NCBI RefSeq assembly: GCF_002967075.1
Contig: NZ_PUGE01000002.1
Coordinates: forward strand, 248,001 to 312,000
Origin: Corynebacterium sp. J010B-136
GTDB lineage: Bacteria; Actinomycetota; Actinomycetes; Mycobacteriales; Mycobacteriaceae
Direction: 5' to 3'
DNA: 64,000 bases
Position 1 is the first letter of the stretch. Each line of letters begins with the position of its first letter. Below the pieces are notes generated by a model. The model saw nothing but the letters and a program-made list of their open reading frames with translations, made no database searches and was not told where the DNA came from. The position numbers and the translations under genes are program-made. This document shows positions 34,458-43,241 of the stretch, piece by piece.

Positions 34458-35618
34458 ATGTCACCTCGAGATACTCCTGACAAAGGCAAGGGCAAGGGGC
34501 CGAAAGAGCGCGCCAAAGGTGTACCAGGCCGCGGGGAAGACGATAACGTCACTTACGTCAACTTTGGCAAGCGCCGCAGGGTAGACACGGAAGAAGAAAC
34601 GCTGCGTGACGATGCCCATCCGTCGCAGCTCGCACGCCCCGCGCAGCCTGAGTCACAGGACCCAGACCCAGAATTTAGTCCTGAAAGCTTCCGCGAGGCT
34701 ATTGAAAAGACTGCGGTTGAATACCACAACCGTCAGCAAACACGCTGGTCTAAGCGCATTACATCGGATAAGCCGCGCGATAGCATTTTTAACCCGGCTG
34801 CTGAGCGCGTCATGAAATTTGTGACCACCACAACCGACTCAGGCCGGTTGGCACGCGGGCGGAAGTATGCGCGCGCCGGGCATGTGGTTGACTTGGATTT
34901 GCGCGTGGGCGCGGTCCATGGCCAAGTGGCTGGCTCACAGAACCAGCCTTTCTCCGTGCTTATTCAACTTCCATATCGCGACAAGGATGATATTGAGAAA
35001 GTCACGGGCATGCTTGCCCGTAGTGCTAACTCCATTCGTCGCGCAATCCGTGGTGATGTGGATCCGGAAGTGCTGGATATCTTGCTTGCTCCCTCGGCTG
35101 ATGATGTGAAAATGAGCTGTGATTGCCCAGATTATGGGCACGTGTGTAAGCATGTGGTTGCAGTGGCAGACCGTCTTGCCGCGCGTATCGATGCCGATCC
35201 GCTGCAGCTATTTGCCCTGCGCGGGCTAAATATTCACGCTCTAGAAACCATGGTGATGGAGTCCGCGCAGAAAGTAGCGCGAGAGTCTGCTGCAGAGCTT
35301 AGCGATGACTTAGGCGATGAAGACACGACTCAAATGCCAGGGACATCGACATCTGATGGCAGTGCTGATGGCTCCAATAAGGCCGAGGGATCATCGACAG
35401 CCGCGAGCAAAGCTCGTGCCGTTAGCAATGAGCTATTTTGGAATGGCCGCAGCTTGCCCGATATGCCGGAGCCGAAAGTTGCACCGGCTATCGATGACTC
35501 CGATCCCGAGCTATTGCGTAAAGCGATGCGTGCGGTGTCCCACACCAATGTGGACTTGCTGCGTGCCGTGAGCGATGTGGAAGACCTCTACCATTTCCTA
35601 ACCGAGAAGAATAACTAA
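34458..35618 (+). CDS. SWIM zinc-finger protein partner of the SNF2 ATPase
   Basis: A 386-residue protein. Residues 1-115 are charged and probably disordered. The middle has the SWIM finger CDCPDYGHVCKHVVAV near residue 220 (C-x-C-x(n)-C-x-H), which binds zinc and then DNA or protein. Residues about 270-330 are a Ser/Thr/Asp linker, followed by a helical C-terminus. The start codon is 3 bp after the SNF2 gene stop, so they are co-translated. In many bacteria SWIM proteins accompany SNF2 ATPases, so the likely role is recruitment of the motor to DNA; the process served is unproven. Confidence 0.88.
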   Translation: MSPRDTPDKGKGKGPKERAKGVPGRGEDDNVTYVNFGKRRRVDTEEETLRDDAHPSQLARPAQPESQDPDPEFSPESFREAIEKTAVEYHNRQQTRWSKRITSDKPRDSIFNPAAERVMKFVTTTTDSGRLARGRKYARAGHVVDLDLRVGAVHGQVAGSQNQPFSVLIQLPYRDKDDIEKVTGMLARSANSIRRAIRGDVDPEVLDILLAPSADDVKMSCDCPDYGHVCKHVVAVADRLAARIDADPLQLFALRGLNIHALETMVMESAQKVARESAAELSDDLGDEDTTQMPGTSTSDGSADGSNKAEGSSTAASKARAVSNELFWNGRSLPDMPEPKVAPAIDDSDPELLRKAMRAVSHTNVDLLRAVSDVEDLYHFLTEKNN

Positions 35619-35665
35619 AGCTGCTGCTCACGCGCTATGTCTGGGCGGCATGCTAGAACAGTGAC

Positions 35666-36829
35666 ATGACGAAAACGACGTTTATTCATACTTCAGATTT
35701 CCAACTTGGAATGCAGCGCTGGTTTTTAACTGGTGAAGCACAAGCACGCTTTGATGACGCGCGGCTGGAATCAATCAAGCGCCTTGGTGAGTTGGCGATT
35801 AGAAGTGGTGCAGAATTTATCGTCGTTGCCGGAGACGTTTTTGAACGTAACTCTTTATCCAGCCAAGTCACTGGGCGCGCACGGGAGGCATTAGAAAACC
35901 TTCCCGTGCCCGTTTTTCTGCTGCCAGGAAACCATGATCCACTCATCGCTGACTCGGTATTTTTCACTGCGCTAAACAAGGAAACTGCGCCAGACGTTCA
36001 CGTCATCTCCGACACAGAGCCCTTCCTACTGCGCGAAGGGGTGGAGATTGTTGGTGCGCCTTTTAAAGCGCGTACTGCAGCTTATGATCTAGTCGCCGAT
36101 ATGCTCGCGCCTTTAGAACCGACAGAAAATATCCGCGTAGCTATTGGACATGGACAAATCCACGGTTGGGGTGATGCGGAAAAGCTGGATGCTATTGATC
36201 TCAAAAATGTCGAAGACAATATCAATAATGGCGTCATCGACTACCTAGCTTTAGGCGATACCCACTCCACCATGGAGCTGGGAAGTACCGGGGCGGTGTG
36301 GTTTTCTGGTTCACCGGAAACAACAGATTTTAAGCACCTGCCAGATGGCGGCGGCGAGTCTGACTCCGGAAATGCTTTAGTAGTAACTATCGAAAAGAAC
36401 TCAGCCACCGATGTTGAGGTAAGCGTGGTCAAGGAAGCAATTGGGCAGTGGGTCTTTGAATCTATTTCCATGGATATCAACAGCGAAGAAGACGTCGAAC
36501 GCTTTGTCCAACAGCTTCAGAATTATCCCGATAAACACCGCACCGTAATCAAATACGGCCTGCGTGGAACCATCAACTTGGCGGCGCAGGAGAAGTTAGA
36601 TTCTGCGATTGCACAACTAGAGCCAGTGTTTGCCTCCCTCAAACCTCGCCAGCGCGTGATGGACTTGCACCTGGCTCCAGAAGACGACGAGCTAGCAAGC
36701 CTGTCTTTAACGGGCTTTGCTGCCAGCGCACTTAATGAGCTGATGGAAGACATCCATAGCGACCCGAAATCTGTCTCCCGCGACGCCGCAAACCTACTTT
36801 TCCGTTTGACTCGAAAGGATGCTTCTTAA
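35666..36829 (+). CDS. Mre11/SbcD-like metallophosphoesterase
   Basis: A 387-residue calcineurin-type phosphoesterase expected to act as a Mn-dependent DNA nuclease with the ATPase encoded 2 bp downstream. Motifs in order: TSDFQLG (residue ~10; the usual DxH has Gln in place of His), AGDVFER (~52), LPGNHDP (~86), GHGQIHGWG (~152) and LGDTHSTME (~190). The Gln substitution is a visible deviation from classical Mre11/SbcD; I believe a similar DxQ form occurs in actinobacterial relatives. Size and pairing resemble YhaO/YhaN of Bacillus more than E. coli SbcCD. TAGAAC lies 6 nt before the ATG, so a leaderless start is possible. Confidence 0.86.
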   Translation: MTKTTFIHTSDFQLGMQRWFLTGEAQARFDDARLESIKRLGELAIRSGAEFIVVAGDVFERNSLSSQVTGRAREALENLPVPVFLLPGNHDPLIADSVFFTALNKETAPDVHVISDTEPFLLREGVEIVGAPFKARTAAYDLVADMLAPLEPTENIRVAIGHGQIHGWGDAEKLDAIDLKNVEDNINNGVIDYLALGDTHSTMELGSTGAVWFSGSPETTDFKHLPDGGGESDSGNALVVTIEKNSATDVEVSVVKEAIGQWVFESISMDINSEEDVERFVQQLQNYPDKHRTVIKYGLRGTINLAAQEKLDSAIAQLEPVFASLKPRQRVMDLHLAPEDDELASLSLTGFAASALNELMEDIHSDPKSVSRDAANLLFRLTRKDAS

Positions 36830-36831
36830 AA

Positions 36832-39501
36832 ATGCGAATTCATTCCATCGAGCTGAAGAACTTCCGCGGGATTGAGCAGCTGAAGATTGAAGAAATCTCA
36901 GACTCTGGTGTCACGGTTATTCACGGACGCAATGAGGCAGGCAAGACCACAATCCTGAAAGCCATCGAGGCTTTATTCAACTATAAATTCAGCAGTAAAG
37001 CCGCCGGCGTTAAATCATTGCAAACCGTCAACGCTGACGTCAGCCCAGAAGCGGCAATGGAATTTAGCGTTGGGCCGTATCACCTGAAGTTGTCCAAGCA
37101 ATGGCTACGGCAAGCCTCAGCACTTTTGGAGGTGCTGTCTCCAGGGCACGAGACCTATAAGGGGGAAGAGGCAGAAATTCAGCTCAATGAGATCTTGAAC
37201 CGACACCTGGATCGTAATCTCTTTGATGCGATGTTTTTGAACCAAGATGACCTGCATGAAGGCATTAAGGCAGCGGGTATCTCCAGCGTTGCGGGAGTAT
37301 TGAGCAATCAAACCGGCGAAGAAGCTGCTCACGGTGAGGACGCCGAAGCAGCAACCGAATTGATGAAGCAAGTAGATAGCACTTACGAGCGCTATTTTTC
37401 CTTAAAGACTGGTGCGGAAGCGAAAGAACTACGCGCAGCGCGCACTGAGTACGCTGAGGCTGAACAAGAACTGCACGAGGCAACGCAAGCACTTAAGGCT
37501 TTGGCGGAATTCGTGGAGCGCTATGAACAAGCGCAGCATAAAGAACGCGAGGCCGAAGAGAACCTACCTGCTGCGCGAAAAGAAGTAGAAGAACACCAGC
37601 AAGAGATCAAAGCGATTGAAGGCTTGCAGCAGGCCGTCGATGCGCGCGTTACGGAAGAAAAACTCGCGCGCGCAAGTTTGGACCAGGCGCGCATAAAGCT
37701 CGAAGAACGTCAGAAAATCCGTGAGGAGCTCGCCGCCGCATTAAAAAATGTGGAAGATACCAACGCCAGCGTCGAATTAGCGAAGCAGAAAGCAGAGACC
37801 GAAAAGCAGGAAGTCACAAAGTTTTCTGAAGCACGCGATAATGCGCAGCAACACTACGATCAAGCACGGGAGCGGACTAAAGCCTCTCGTGCCAAGCTAG
37901 ATAATCTCCAGCAGCAATTGAAGGTGCATCAGCTGCGCTTGAAATCTGCGTCTGTGGAAGAGCACGCCGAAAGGCTCACCGGGATCAGTACTGACCTGGA
38001 GAAATTTGGGCTAGCTGTTTCTGACGCTGATTTAAAAGAGATTGAGAAACTAGAACAAGACCTTGAACTTGAACGTCGGCTGCGGGAAGCGGCAGTTGCC
38101 AAGTTGGTTTTGAGCGCGCAAAGCCCACAACACATTGTCGTCAATGGCGATGAGTTGGAAGTATCCGATGCCGGTCGCAGCGTTGAACTAACCGAAGGTT
38201 TAACGCTGCAAATCGGTGAAGTCAACGCGGTCTATGAACCTGGTGCGGGCGCTAGCTCAGGTCAAGAGCTAGATAGCAAGATCGATAAGCTCACAGAGCA
38301 ACTGCGTAGCGAACTAGAAAAGTTCGGTTGTGAGAATACCGACGAGCTTCGCGAACAGCGGGATCGATATAAAGATCTGCTTTCCCAACGTCAGCAGCTA
38401 GAAGTAGAACTTGAAAGACTGCTTGATGGTGAAGCGCTAGAACAGCTGCGGGTGCGTGTGGCAGCGCTAGGAGAGACCAGGGAATCTCAAGATGCAGAAG
38501 TCCCTGATGCCGATGCCATCGACAAAGCACAAGCGGAGATTGACCTTGCGGTTGAAGCTGAAGAAAAGGCAGACCGTGATCTTTCTTCTGCCCGGGCAAC
38601 GTTGCAACCGTGGGAGGAGCAACCAGCACGTTTGGCGTTAATTAAGGTACAGACTGAAGCCGAACAGGCGCTTAAACAACATGAGCGACTGGACAATGAG
38701 GCGAAGAAGATTGCCGAAGAATTATCTGATGCAGCCCTCGAGGAGCAATTCCAGAAAGCCGAAGCACAGTTAGAACAATGCACGGGTGAAGTACAGGCTG
38801 CGCGCGAAGCACTAGATGCAGCTAACCCGGAGCTCGCAAAGAGTTTGGCAGAAGGTGCGCAAGCAAAGCTTCAGAATCTGGAAACGCAACTACGTGACGC
38901 ACAGGATGCGCAAAAGTCTTTGAGTGGGCATATCCAGATGCAAACTGGCGTGGCAGAACGCGTTGAAAAGGCAGAAGCCGCAGAAGAGCTTGCGCGCAAT
39001 ATTTTGCAGTCGGTGGAACACCGTGCCCAGGCTGTCAAACATTTGCGAGAAGTGTTGCTTCGTCATCAACGCCAAGCACGTGAGCGCTACGCTGCCCCTT
39101 TTGCACAACAGCTGGGTCAACTTGCCGGCCGCGTTTTCAACGGGCAGGTGCAATTCCACCTCAACGATGACCTAGTCGTCGAAAAGCGCACTCTGGATGG
39201 GGTGACCGTCGGACTGCAAGAACTCTCCGGCGGGGCGAAAGAACAAATGGCCATCCTGACGCGCTTCGCTATTGCACAACTATTGTCCAAAGGCGGTGAG
39301 CAAGGCGCACCGGTGGTAGTCGATGATGCATTGGGCAGCACGGATGCCCATCGCATCCAGCTGATGGCAACCCTGTTTGCAGAAGTGGCCAAACAATCGC
39401 AGGTCATTGTCTTTACCTGTGAGCCTTCGCGCTATGACCGCGTTCCGAATAGCACCTTGTTAGATATCGACCAACTTAAGGCTTCTACGCCCATAGGATA
39501 A
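36832..39501 (+). CDS. Rad50/SbcC-like coiled-coil ATPase
   Basis: An 889-residue SMC-type ATPase. Head 1 (1-170) has Walker A GRNEAGKTT near residue 34. Residues about 185-700 are long coiled coils rich in Glu, Ala, Gln and Lys, interrupted near 415-470 by a short beta-containing domain. The second head has signature LSGGAKEQM (~802) and Walker B APVVVDDALGSTD (~825). I find no C-x-x-C zinc hook in the coiled coil, unlike Rad50/SbcC; dimerisation should differ, as in YhaN. It works with the phosphoesterase encoded just upstream in DNA-end processing or repair. AAAGGA lies upstream of the ATG. Confidence 0.88.
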   Translation: MRIHSIELKNFRGIEQLKIEEISDSGVTVIHGRNEAGKTTILKAIEALFNYKFSSKAAGVKSLQTVNADVSPEAAMEFSVGPYHLKLSKQWLRQASALLEVLSPGHETYKGEEAEIQLNEILNRHLDRNLFDAMFLNQDDLHEGIKAAGISSVAGVLSNQTGEEAAHGEDAEAATELMKQVDSTYERYFSLKTGAEAKELRAARTEYAEAEQELHEATQALKALAEFVERYEQAQHKEREAEENLPAARKEVEEHQQEIKAIEGLQQAVDARVTEEKLARASLDQARIKLEERQKIREELAAALKNVEDTNASVELAKQKAETEKQEVTKFSEARDNAQQHYDQARERTKASRAKLDNLQQQLKVHQLRLKSASVEEHAERLTGISTDLEKFGLAVSDADLKEIEKLEQDLELERRLREAAVAKLVLSAQSPQHIVVNGDELEVSDAGRSVELTEGLTLQIGEVNAVYEPGAGASSGQELDSKIDKLTEQLRSELEKFGCENTDELREQRDRYKDLLSQRQQLEVELERLLDGEALEQLRVRVAALGETRESQDAEVPDADAIDKAQAEIDLAVEAEEKADRDLSSARATLQPWEEQPARLALIKVQTEAEQALKQHERLDNEAKKIAEELSDAALEEQFQKAEAQLEQCTGEVQAAREALDAANPELAKSLAEGAQAKLQNLETQLRDAQDAQKSLSGHIQMQTGVAERVEKAEAAEELARNILQSVEHRAQAVKHLREVLLRHQRQARERYAAPFAQQLGQLAGRVFNGQVQFHLNDDLVVEKRTLDGVTVGLQELSGGAKEQMAILTRFAIAQLLSKGGEQGAPVVVDDALGSTDAHRIQLMATLFAEVAKQSQVIVFTCEPSRYDRVPNSTLLDIDQLKASTPIG

Positions 39502-39656
39502 AGTATTAGGTCTGAAAGCAGTCCCTATCAATTCCGCATCAGTTCCGTAAGTTTCTGTTAAACCGCTTATGTGCGGCCACGTTGGACAAGGTGCATTGGG
39601 GCTTCAAATAGTCATACATATCAACCTTTCGATTAGATTAAGGTAAGTTATTTCCT

Positions 39657-40133
39657 ATGAATGAACAGCCGCGGTGGTTAGAAGACGACGAGCAAGAGCT
39701 TTGGCAGTTAATCCTGGCCGCGACTCGAAAGCTAGATCGAGGTATGGAAAACACCCTGCAAGCCGGCGGAGAACTTTCGATGCCAGAGTTTGCAGTGTTG
39801 GCGACGTTATCGGATGCACAAGACAACCAAATGCGCCTGCGCGAGCTATGCAACTATCTAGAGTGGGACCGCTCGAGGACTTCACACCAGGTCACCCGCA
39901 TGGAGCGTCGCGGCTTGGTCACTAAGTGCAAAAGCGAAGGTGACGCGCGAGGTGTTATGGTGAAATTAACCGATGAGGGCGCACGACGCCTGGAAGCTTC
40001 CGCGCCTGATCACGTGGAATCAGTACGCCGGTTGGTCTTTGACCACCTAAAACCAGAAGATATTCCATCTTTGCGTCGTTTCCTGCAAGGCATCGTGGAC
40101 GTAAATAACGTCCCTGGCTATGGAGAATGCTAA
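39657..40133 (+). CDS. MarR-family transcriptional regulator
   Basis: A 158-residue winged-helix regulator. The reading of helix 1 (DEQELWQLILAATRKLDRGM), the recognition region RLRELCNYLEWDRSRTSHQV (about 62-82) and wing motif MERRGLVTKCKSEGDARGVM with LTDEG are typical of MarR proteins, which bind as dimers and respond to small phenolic or oxidising ligands. GTAAGTT-rich sequence upstream may contain its own promoter and operator. A short hairpin GCTAAAGC/GCTTTAGC (40129-40148) overlaps its stop. Its neighbours give no clear target. Confidence 0.92.
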   Translation: MNEQPRWLEDDEQELWQLILAATRKLDRGMENTLQAGGELSMPEFAVLATLSDAQDNQMRLRELCNYLEWDRSRTSHQVTRMERRGLVTKCKSEGDARGVMVKLTDEGARRLEASAPDHVESVRRLVFDHLKPEDIPSLRRFLQGIVDVNNVPGYGEC

Positions 40134-40298
40134 AGCCCTAGCTTTAGCGGCGGCGCTCACTGCTTAAAATCTCGGGGTATGGGTGCAGGAAATATCGGTG
40201 GAATCTCAGGGTAGATCCCTGATGTATTTACTGCGCCGGCTGCGTTTAATGATGGGTGTAGAGAAAAACACATACCCCATCAGGAGAAGGGAACTTCC

Positions 40299-40523
40299 AT
40301 GTCGAACCAATACAACCAGTACTCTGAGCAGCCAGCCTACCGTCGCGGTCTGCACCGCTCGGCAACCAATAAGTACGTCGGCGGTGTCCTCGGCGGTATT
40401 GCAGAAACCTACAATATCGACGCCACCTTGGTCCGCGTTATCTACTTGCTGTCTTTCTTCCTGCCAGGTCCGCAGCTGCTGCTGTATTTGGTCTTGTGGG
40501 TGGTAATTCCTCCGGCTAAGTAA
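40299..40523 (+). CDS. PspC-domain membrane protein
   Basis: A 74-residue protein consisting almost only of a PspC domain: RSATNKYVGGVLGGIAETYN, then helices ATLVRVIYLLSFFLPG and QLLLYLVLWVVIPPAK. PspC domains sense envelope stress in other bacteria; small stand-alone forms like this are widespread in actinobacteria with unknown partners. GGAGAAGGGAA lies in front of the ATG. It stands alone, 165 bp after the MarR gene. Confidence 0.9.
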   Translation: MSNQYNQYSEQPAYRRGLHRSATNKYVGGVLGGIAETYNIDATLVRVIYLLSFFLPGPQLLLYLVLWVVIPPAK

Positions 40524-40595
40524 GTCCGGTTAAATAAGGCCTTAGCGTTTACCTCAACCCGAAGTTTGTGAAGGGCGCAAGGTAGAATCGCACCC

Positions 40596-40910
40596 ATGAT
40601 GAGCCAAGAGCTATTTGAACGCCCGGAAAAGCAATACGAAAAGTACTCCATTGTTGCTTTTCCGAAGCAGTCGAAAATTATCGGCGACCCTGAATCTTTT
40701 GAAAACGCTGAACCTACGCCTGAACAAGAAGCGGCGATGGAATCGATTCTTGATGCGCACCCAGAATCCGCGCTGACTTTCGATGAAACCACTGGACTGT
40801 GGATTGCCGGCGAAGAAGATAATATCGAAGCGATGTTTAGTGCCCGAGATGCATTTGTAGATGCTTTGGAGTCAGATGATGCTTCTGTGCGTGTGACTGA
40901 ATCCGATTAG
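40596..40910 (+). CDS. Small acidic hypothetical protein
   Basis: A 104-residue acidic cytosolic protein (FPKQSKIIGDPESFENAEP, then a Glu/Asp/Ala-rich helical half). No motif recognised. The hexamer TAGAAT (40583-40588) ends 7 nt before the ATG and there is no ribosome-binding site, which fits a leaderless transcript. Probably single gene. Alternative start at the second ATG, one codon later. Confidence 0.75.
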   Translation: MMSQELFERPEKQYEKYSIVAFPKQSKIIGDPESFENAEPTPEQEAAMESILDAHPESALTFDETTGLWIAGEEDNIEAMFSARDAFVDALESDDASVRVTESD

Positions 40911-41024
40911 GTAATTCGGGCTACACGTTAATGGGGGAGTATCGATTATAAAAGTTAGATTTTAGCCCAGACCTGTTATGATGGTTGAAGTTAAATAGCG
41001 CTCAGGTGAGTCGGAGGATTAAGA

Positions 41025-41192
41025 ATGTCTGAAATTACACGTCACGATACCGATGTGGAAGAAGCAAAGGCTCGTGATGCCCAGGACGGTATTGTCCGTG
41101 AAGTTCTCGCATGGGTTCCAGCAGTAGTGGCAATGACCGTGGGTATCTTCGGTTTGCTCTACGGCATGTGGTGGCTCGAGACTTCCTACTAA
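41025..41192 (+). CDS. 55-residue single-pass membrane protein
   Basis: A short gene of 55 codons. The N-terminal 28 residues are charged (SEITRHDTDVEEAKARD), followed by one membrane helix (about 29-50, VPAVVAMTVGIFGLLYGMWW) and a five-residue exterior tail. GGAGGA lies seven nt before the ATG, TATGAT at 40977-40982 could be the -10 element, and a strong terminator follows 28 bp after the stop, so this is a complete transcription unit. Function unknown; might assist a membrane complex. Confidence 0.82.
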   Translation: MSEITRHDTDVEEAKARDAQDGIVREVLAWVPAVVAMTVGIFGLLYGMWWLETSY

Positions 41193-41219
41193 TACGCTTT
41201 CAGCGCCTTTTCTTATTAT

Positions 41220-41247
41220 CCCAGTGCATATGGCACTGGGATTTTTT
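41220..41247 (+). terminator. Terminator after the 55-residue protein gene
   Basis: CCCAGTGC (41220-41227) pairs with GCACTGGG (41233-41240), followed by ATTTTTT. Confidence 0.93.
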
Positions 41248-41333
41248 GGATCCTCGGCGCCTTCGGTTTGTGCGTCGTGGCGCGTTGTGTCGGGGGAAGA
41301 TTGTAGCTCGCGCTTGGGCTCTGTAGAGAATGG

Positions 41334-41373
41334 AAAAAGCTAACTACCTGCTGAAACAGTAAGTAGTTAGCTT
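41334..41373 (-). terminator. Terminator of tRNA-Arg
   Basis: AAGCTAACTAC (41337-41347) pairs with GTAGTTAGCTT (41363-41373), 11-bp stem; on the minus strand it is followed by TTTTTCC. Lies 11 bp past the tRNA. Confidence 0.85.
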
Positions 41374-41384
41374 AAGAAATTTTG

Positions 41385-41458
41385 TGTCCCCGACAGGGAT
41401 CGAACCTGCGACCTTCGGTACCGGAAACCGATGCTCTAATCCGCTGAGCTACGGAGAC
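41385..41458 (-). tRNA. tRNA-Arg (anticodon CCG)
   Basis: The minus strand folds into a complete cloverleaf: acceptor GTCTCCG with CGGGGAC, D-arm GCTC/GAGC, anticodon stem TCGGT/ACCGA with loop TTCCGGT (anticodon CCG, reads CGG), and T-arm GCAGG-TTCGATC-CCTGT. No CCA is encoded. The arginyl-tRNA synthetase gene lies 7 kb downstream in the window. Confidence 0.97.
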
Positions 41459-41539
41459 AAAGACACCGTTGCCTGAAATCAAGCAACGGTGCAATTCTAT
41501 CCTATTGGCTTCACGCTTTGGAAACCGACCCTCTATTAA

Positions 41540-43105
41540 CTAGTGCAGGCCCGGAGCAGAGTTCGCAGAAGTGGTACCGGTGCGCAGGTAGTCGACGACA
41601 ATGTCATCGACAACCTCGTTGCCGGCAGCAACGTGGCCGTGGCCAGGACCGTGCACGGTAACCACGTGGGAGTTCATCTGACGTGCCATCTCACCGTGGT
41701 AGCGGTATGGCGTCTGCGGGTCGCCGGTGGCGTTAATCTGCAGCGGGCGAACATCCAGACCGGAACCATTCAAGGTTGGGTTCTTGGTGATTGGCCCGCG
41801 GCCGTTGCAGGCTGCACCCGAGGCAAACATTGCTGGTGGGGCAGTGAAGACATCGCCAACGACGTAGTTGGACCACACATAGGCTGGCAGCGCAGCGTAG
41901 TCGGCAGGCACGGTGTTTTCATTACAGATAACCAAGTTCTGGAAAGACTGACCTTGCAGCAATTGTGCCTGCTGTTGCTGAATTTCTTCAGTGGAAAGCT
42001 CAGCTGCAGCTTCATCAAGGCGCTCGGTGCCGTTGATGTGCTTTGCCAAGGCATCCCATTCGGTAGCCATTGGAATCAGACCGCGAGTTAAGCTCAAGGT
42101 CACGGAGAAGGTTTGGTTAGCACCTGGGTTAAGTGCAGAATCGCGCAAGTTCTCTGCCTGCACGCGCAGCGGACCGGTGGCAGTCATGATGTCTGCACCT
42201 GGCTGGCCTGCGAATTCAAGCCCTGGAGGCAAGTCACCAATCTTGGCTTTAGGCGGCAGGGCGGTTGGGCGCACGCCAGCTTCGCGGGCAACAACGCGTG
42301 ACCAGCGCTCATAGACTGCCAGTGGGGTGGTACCCATCTTGTAGGTGGCGTTATTGTCTGCGACCCAGCCAAAGAAGTCATGCAGGGCATTGTGGTAGCC
42401 AGCTTCCTGGGAAGCCAGGATGCCATTCCACGCAGCCGATGGCTTCATCGCAGAGTCCAAGACCACGCGGTCAGTGTGCTCTGGGTACAAGGTAGCGTAC
42501 GTCGAGCCCAAGAAGGTTCCGTAGCTTAGTCCCATGACAGAGAGCTTTTCTTCGCCGAGAGCTTGGCGCACCATTTCCCAGTCACGGGCGGTGTTCTCAG
42601 TGGTCAAAGAATTGGTGTAGCCAGGGGTAGACTTCTCGCAAGAATTGCGGATATAAGCACCCATATTCACCATGGCATCAAACATATTTCCACCAGGCGC
42701 GGTACATTCTACCGGCGTTGAGCCAGGTAAACCGCGAGGTTGCACGCCGACAAAGTCCCACTCTTGGCGGATTTCTTCTGGCCACGCAAATGCTTGATCG
42801 TTAGCAGCATAGAGGTAGGCGTCGCCGCCTGGGCCGCCAGGATTGCCGAAGAGAACTCCACGCTTAGCGGATTGGTCAAGTGCCTTGACGCGAACGAATC
42901 CGACGCTGATATTTCCAGCAGACGGATTCGAATAGTAGGTAGGCACGTCGATGCGGCCACATTCGGCGTTATCGAGGTTGACCTGTGCAGGACATTCTTC
43001 CCATGTAATAGCAGGGGATGAGTCTTGGGCTTGGGCCGCAACAGGCGGCGCGAGCATCGCGACCGCCGCGGTAGCGGCTGCGATAACTAAGCGTGGGGCT
43101 TTCAC
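41540..43105 (-). CDS. Secreted alpha/beta hydrolase, tripeptidyl-aminopeptidase (TAP) type
   Basis: A 521-residue exported serine hydrolase. Signal peptide 1-27 (LVIAAATAAVAMLAPPVAAQA, cut after an Ala). The nucleophile elbow VMGLSYGTFLG near residue 196, oxyanion region FGNPGGPGGDAY near 88 and the C-terminal TAP-like region with acid and His (GDPQTPYRYHGEMA and HGPGHGHVAAG) match TAP-like peptidases that release short peptides from N-termini. Six cysteines suit extracellular disulfides. Alone on its transcript; upstream lies an unrelated lactate cluster. Confidence 0.92.
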   Translation of the reverse strand: MKAPRLVIAAATAAVAMLAPPVAAQAQDSSPAITWEECPAQVNLDNAECGRIDVPTYYSNPSAGNISVGFVRVKALDQSAKRGVLFGNPGGPGGDAYLYAANDQAFAWPEEIRQEWDFVGVQPRGLPGSTPVECTAPGGNMFDAMVNMGAYIRNSCEKSTPGYTNSLTTENTARDWEMVRQALGEEKLSVMGLSYGTFLGSTYATLYPEHTDRVVLDSAMKPSAAWNGILASQEAGYHNALHDFFGWVADNNATYKMGTTPLAVYERWSRVVAREAGVRPTALPPKAKIGDLPPGLEFAGQPGADIMTATGPLRVQAENLRDSALNPGANQTFSVTLSLTRGLIPMATEWDALAKHINGTERLDEAAAELSTEEIQQQQAQLLQGQSFQNLVICNENTVPADYAALPAYVWSNYVVGDVFTAPPAMFASGAACNGRGPITKNPTLNGSGLDVRPLQINATGDPQTPYRYHGEMARQMNSHVVTVHGPGHGHVAAGNEVVDDIVVDYLRTGTTSANSAPGLH

Positions 43106-43241
43106 GAAAAGGTCTCCTCAATACTTTTAAGTCTCGCTTAACAACGTATAAATATTTCCGTTGCAAAGCCTAGCAGCAACCTGATTGCCGTGTCGGGATT
43201 TGTTAAGGTTGCTGCGAAGGAAGACCCACGCTAAAAGCGCA

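Noticed and set aside
40129..40148. Terminator at the MarR gene end
   Set aside because: 8-bp stem overlaps the stop and has no T-run; not called as a feature.
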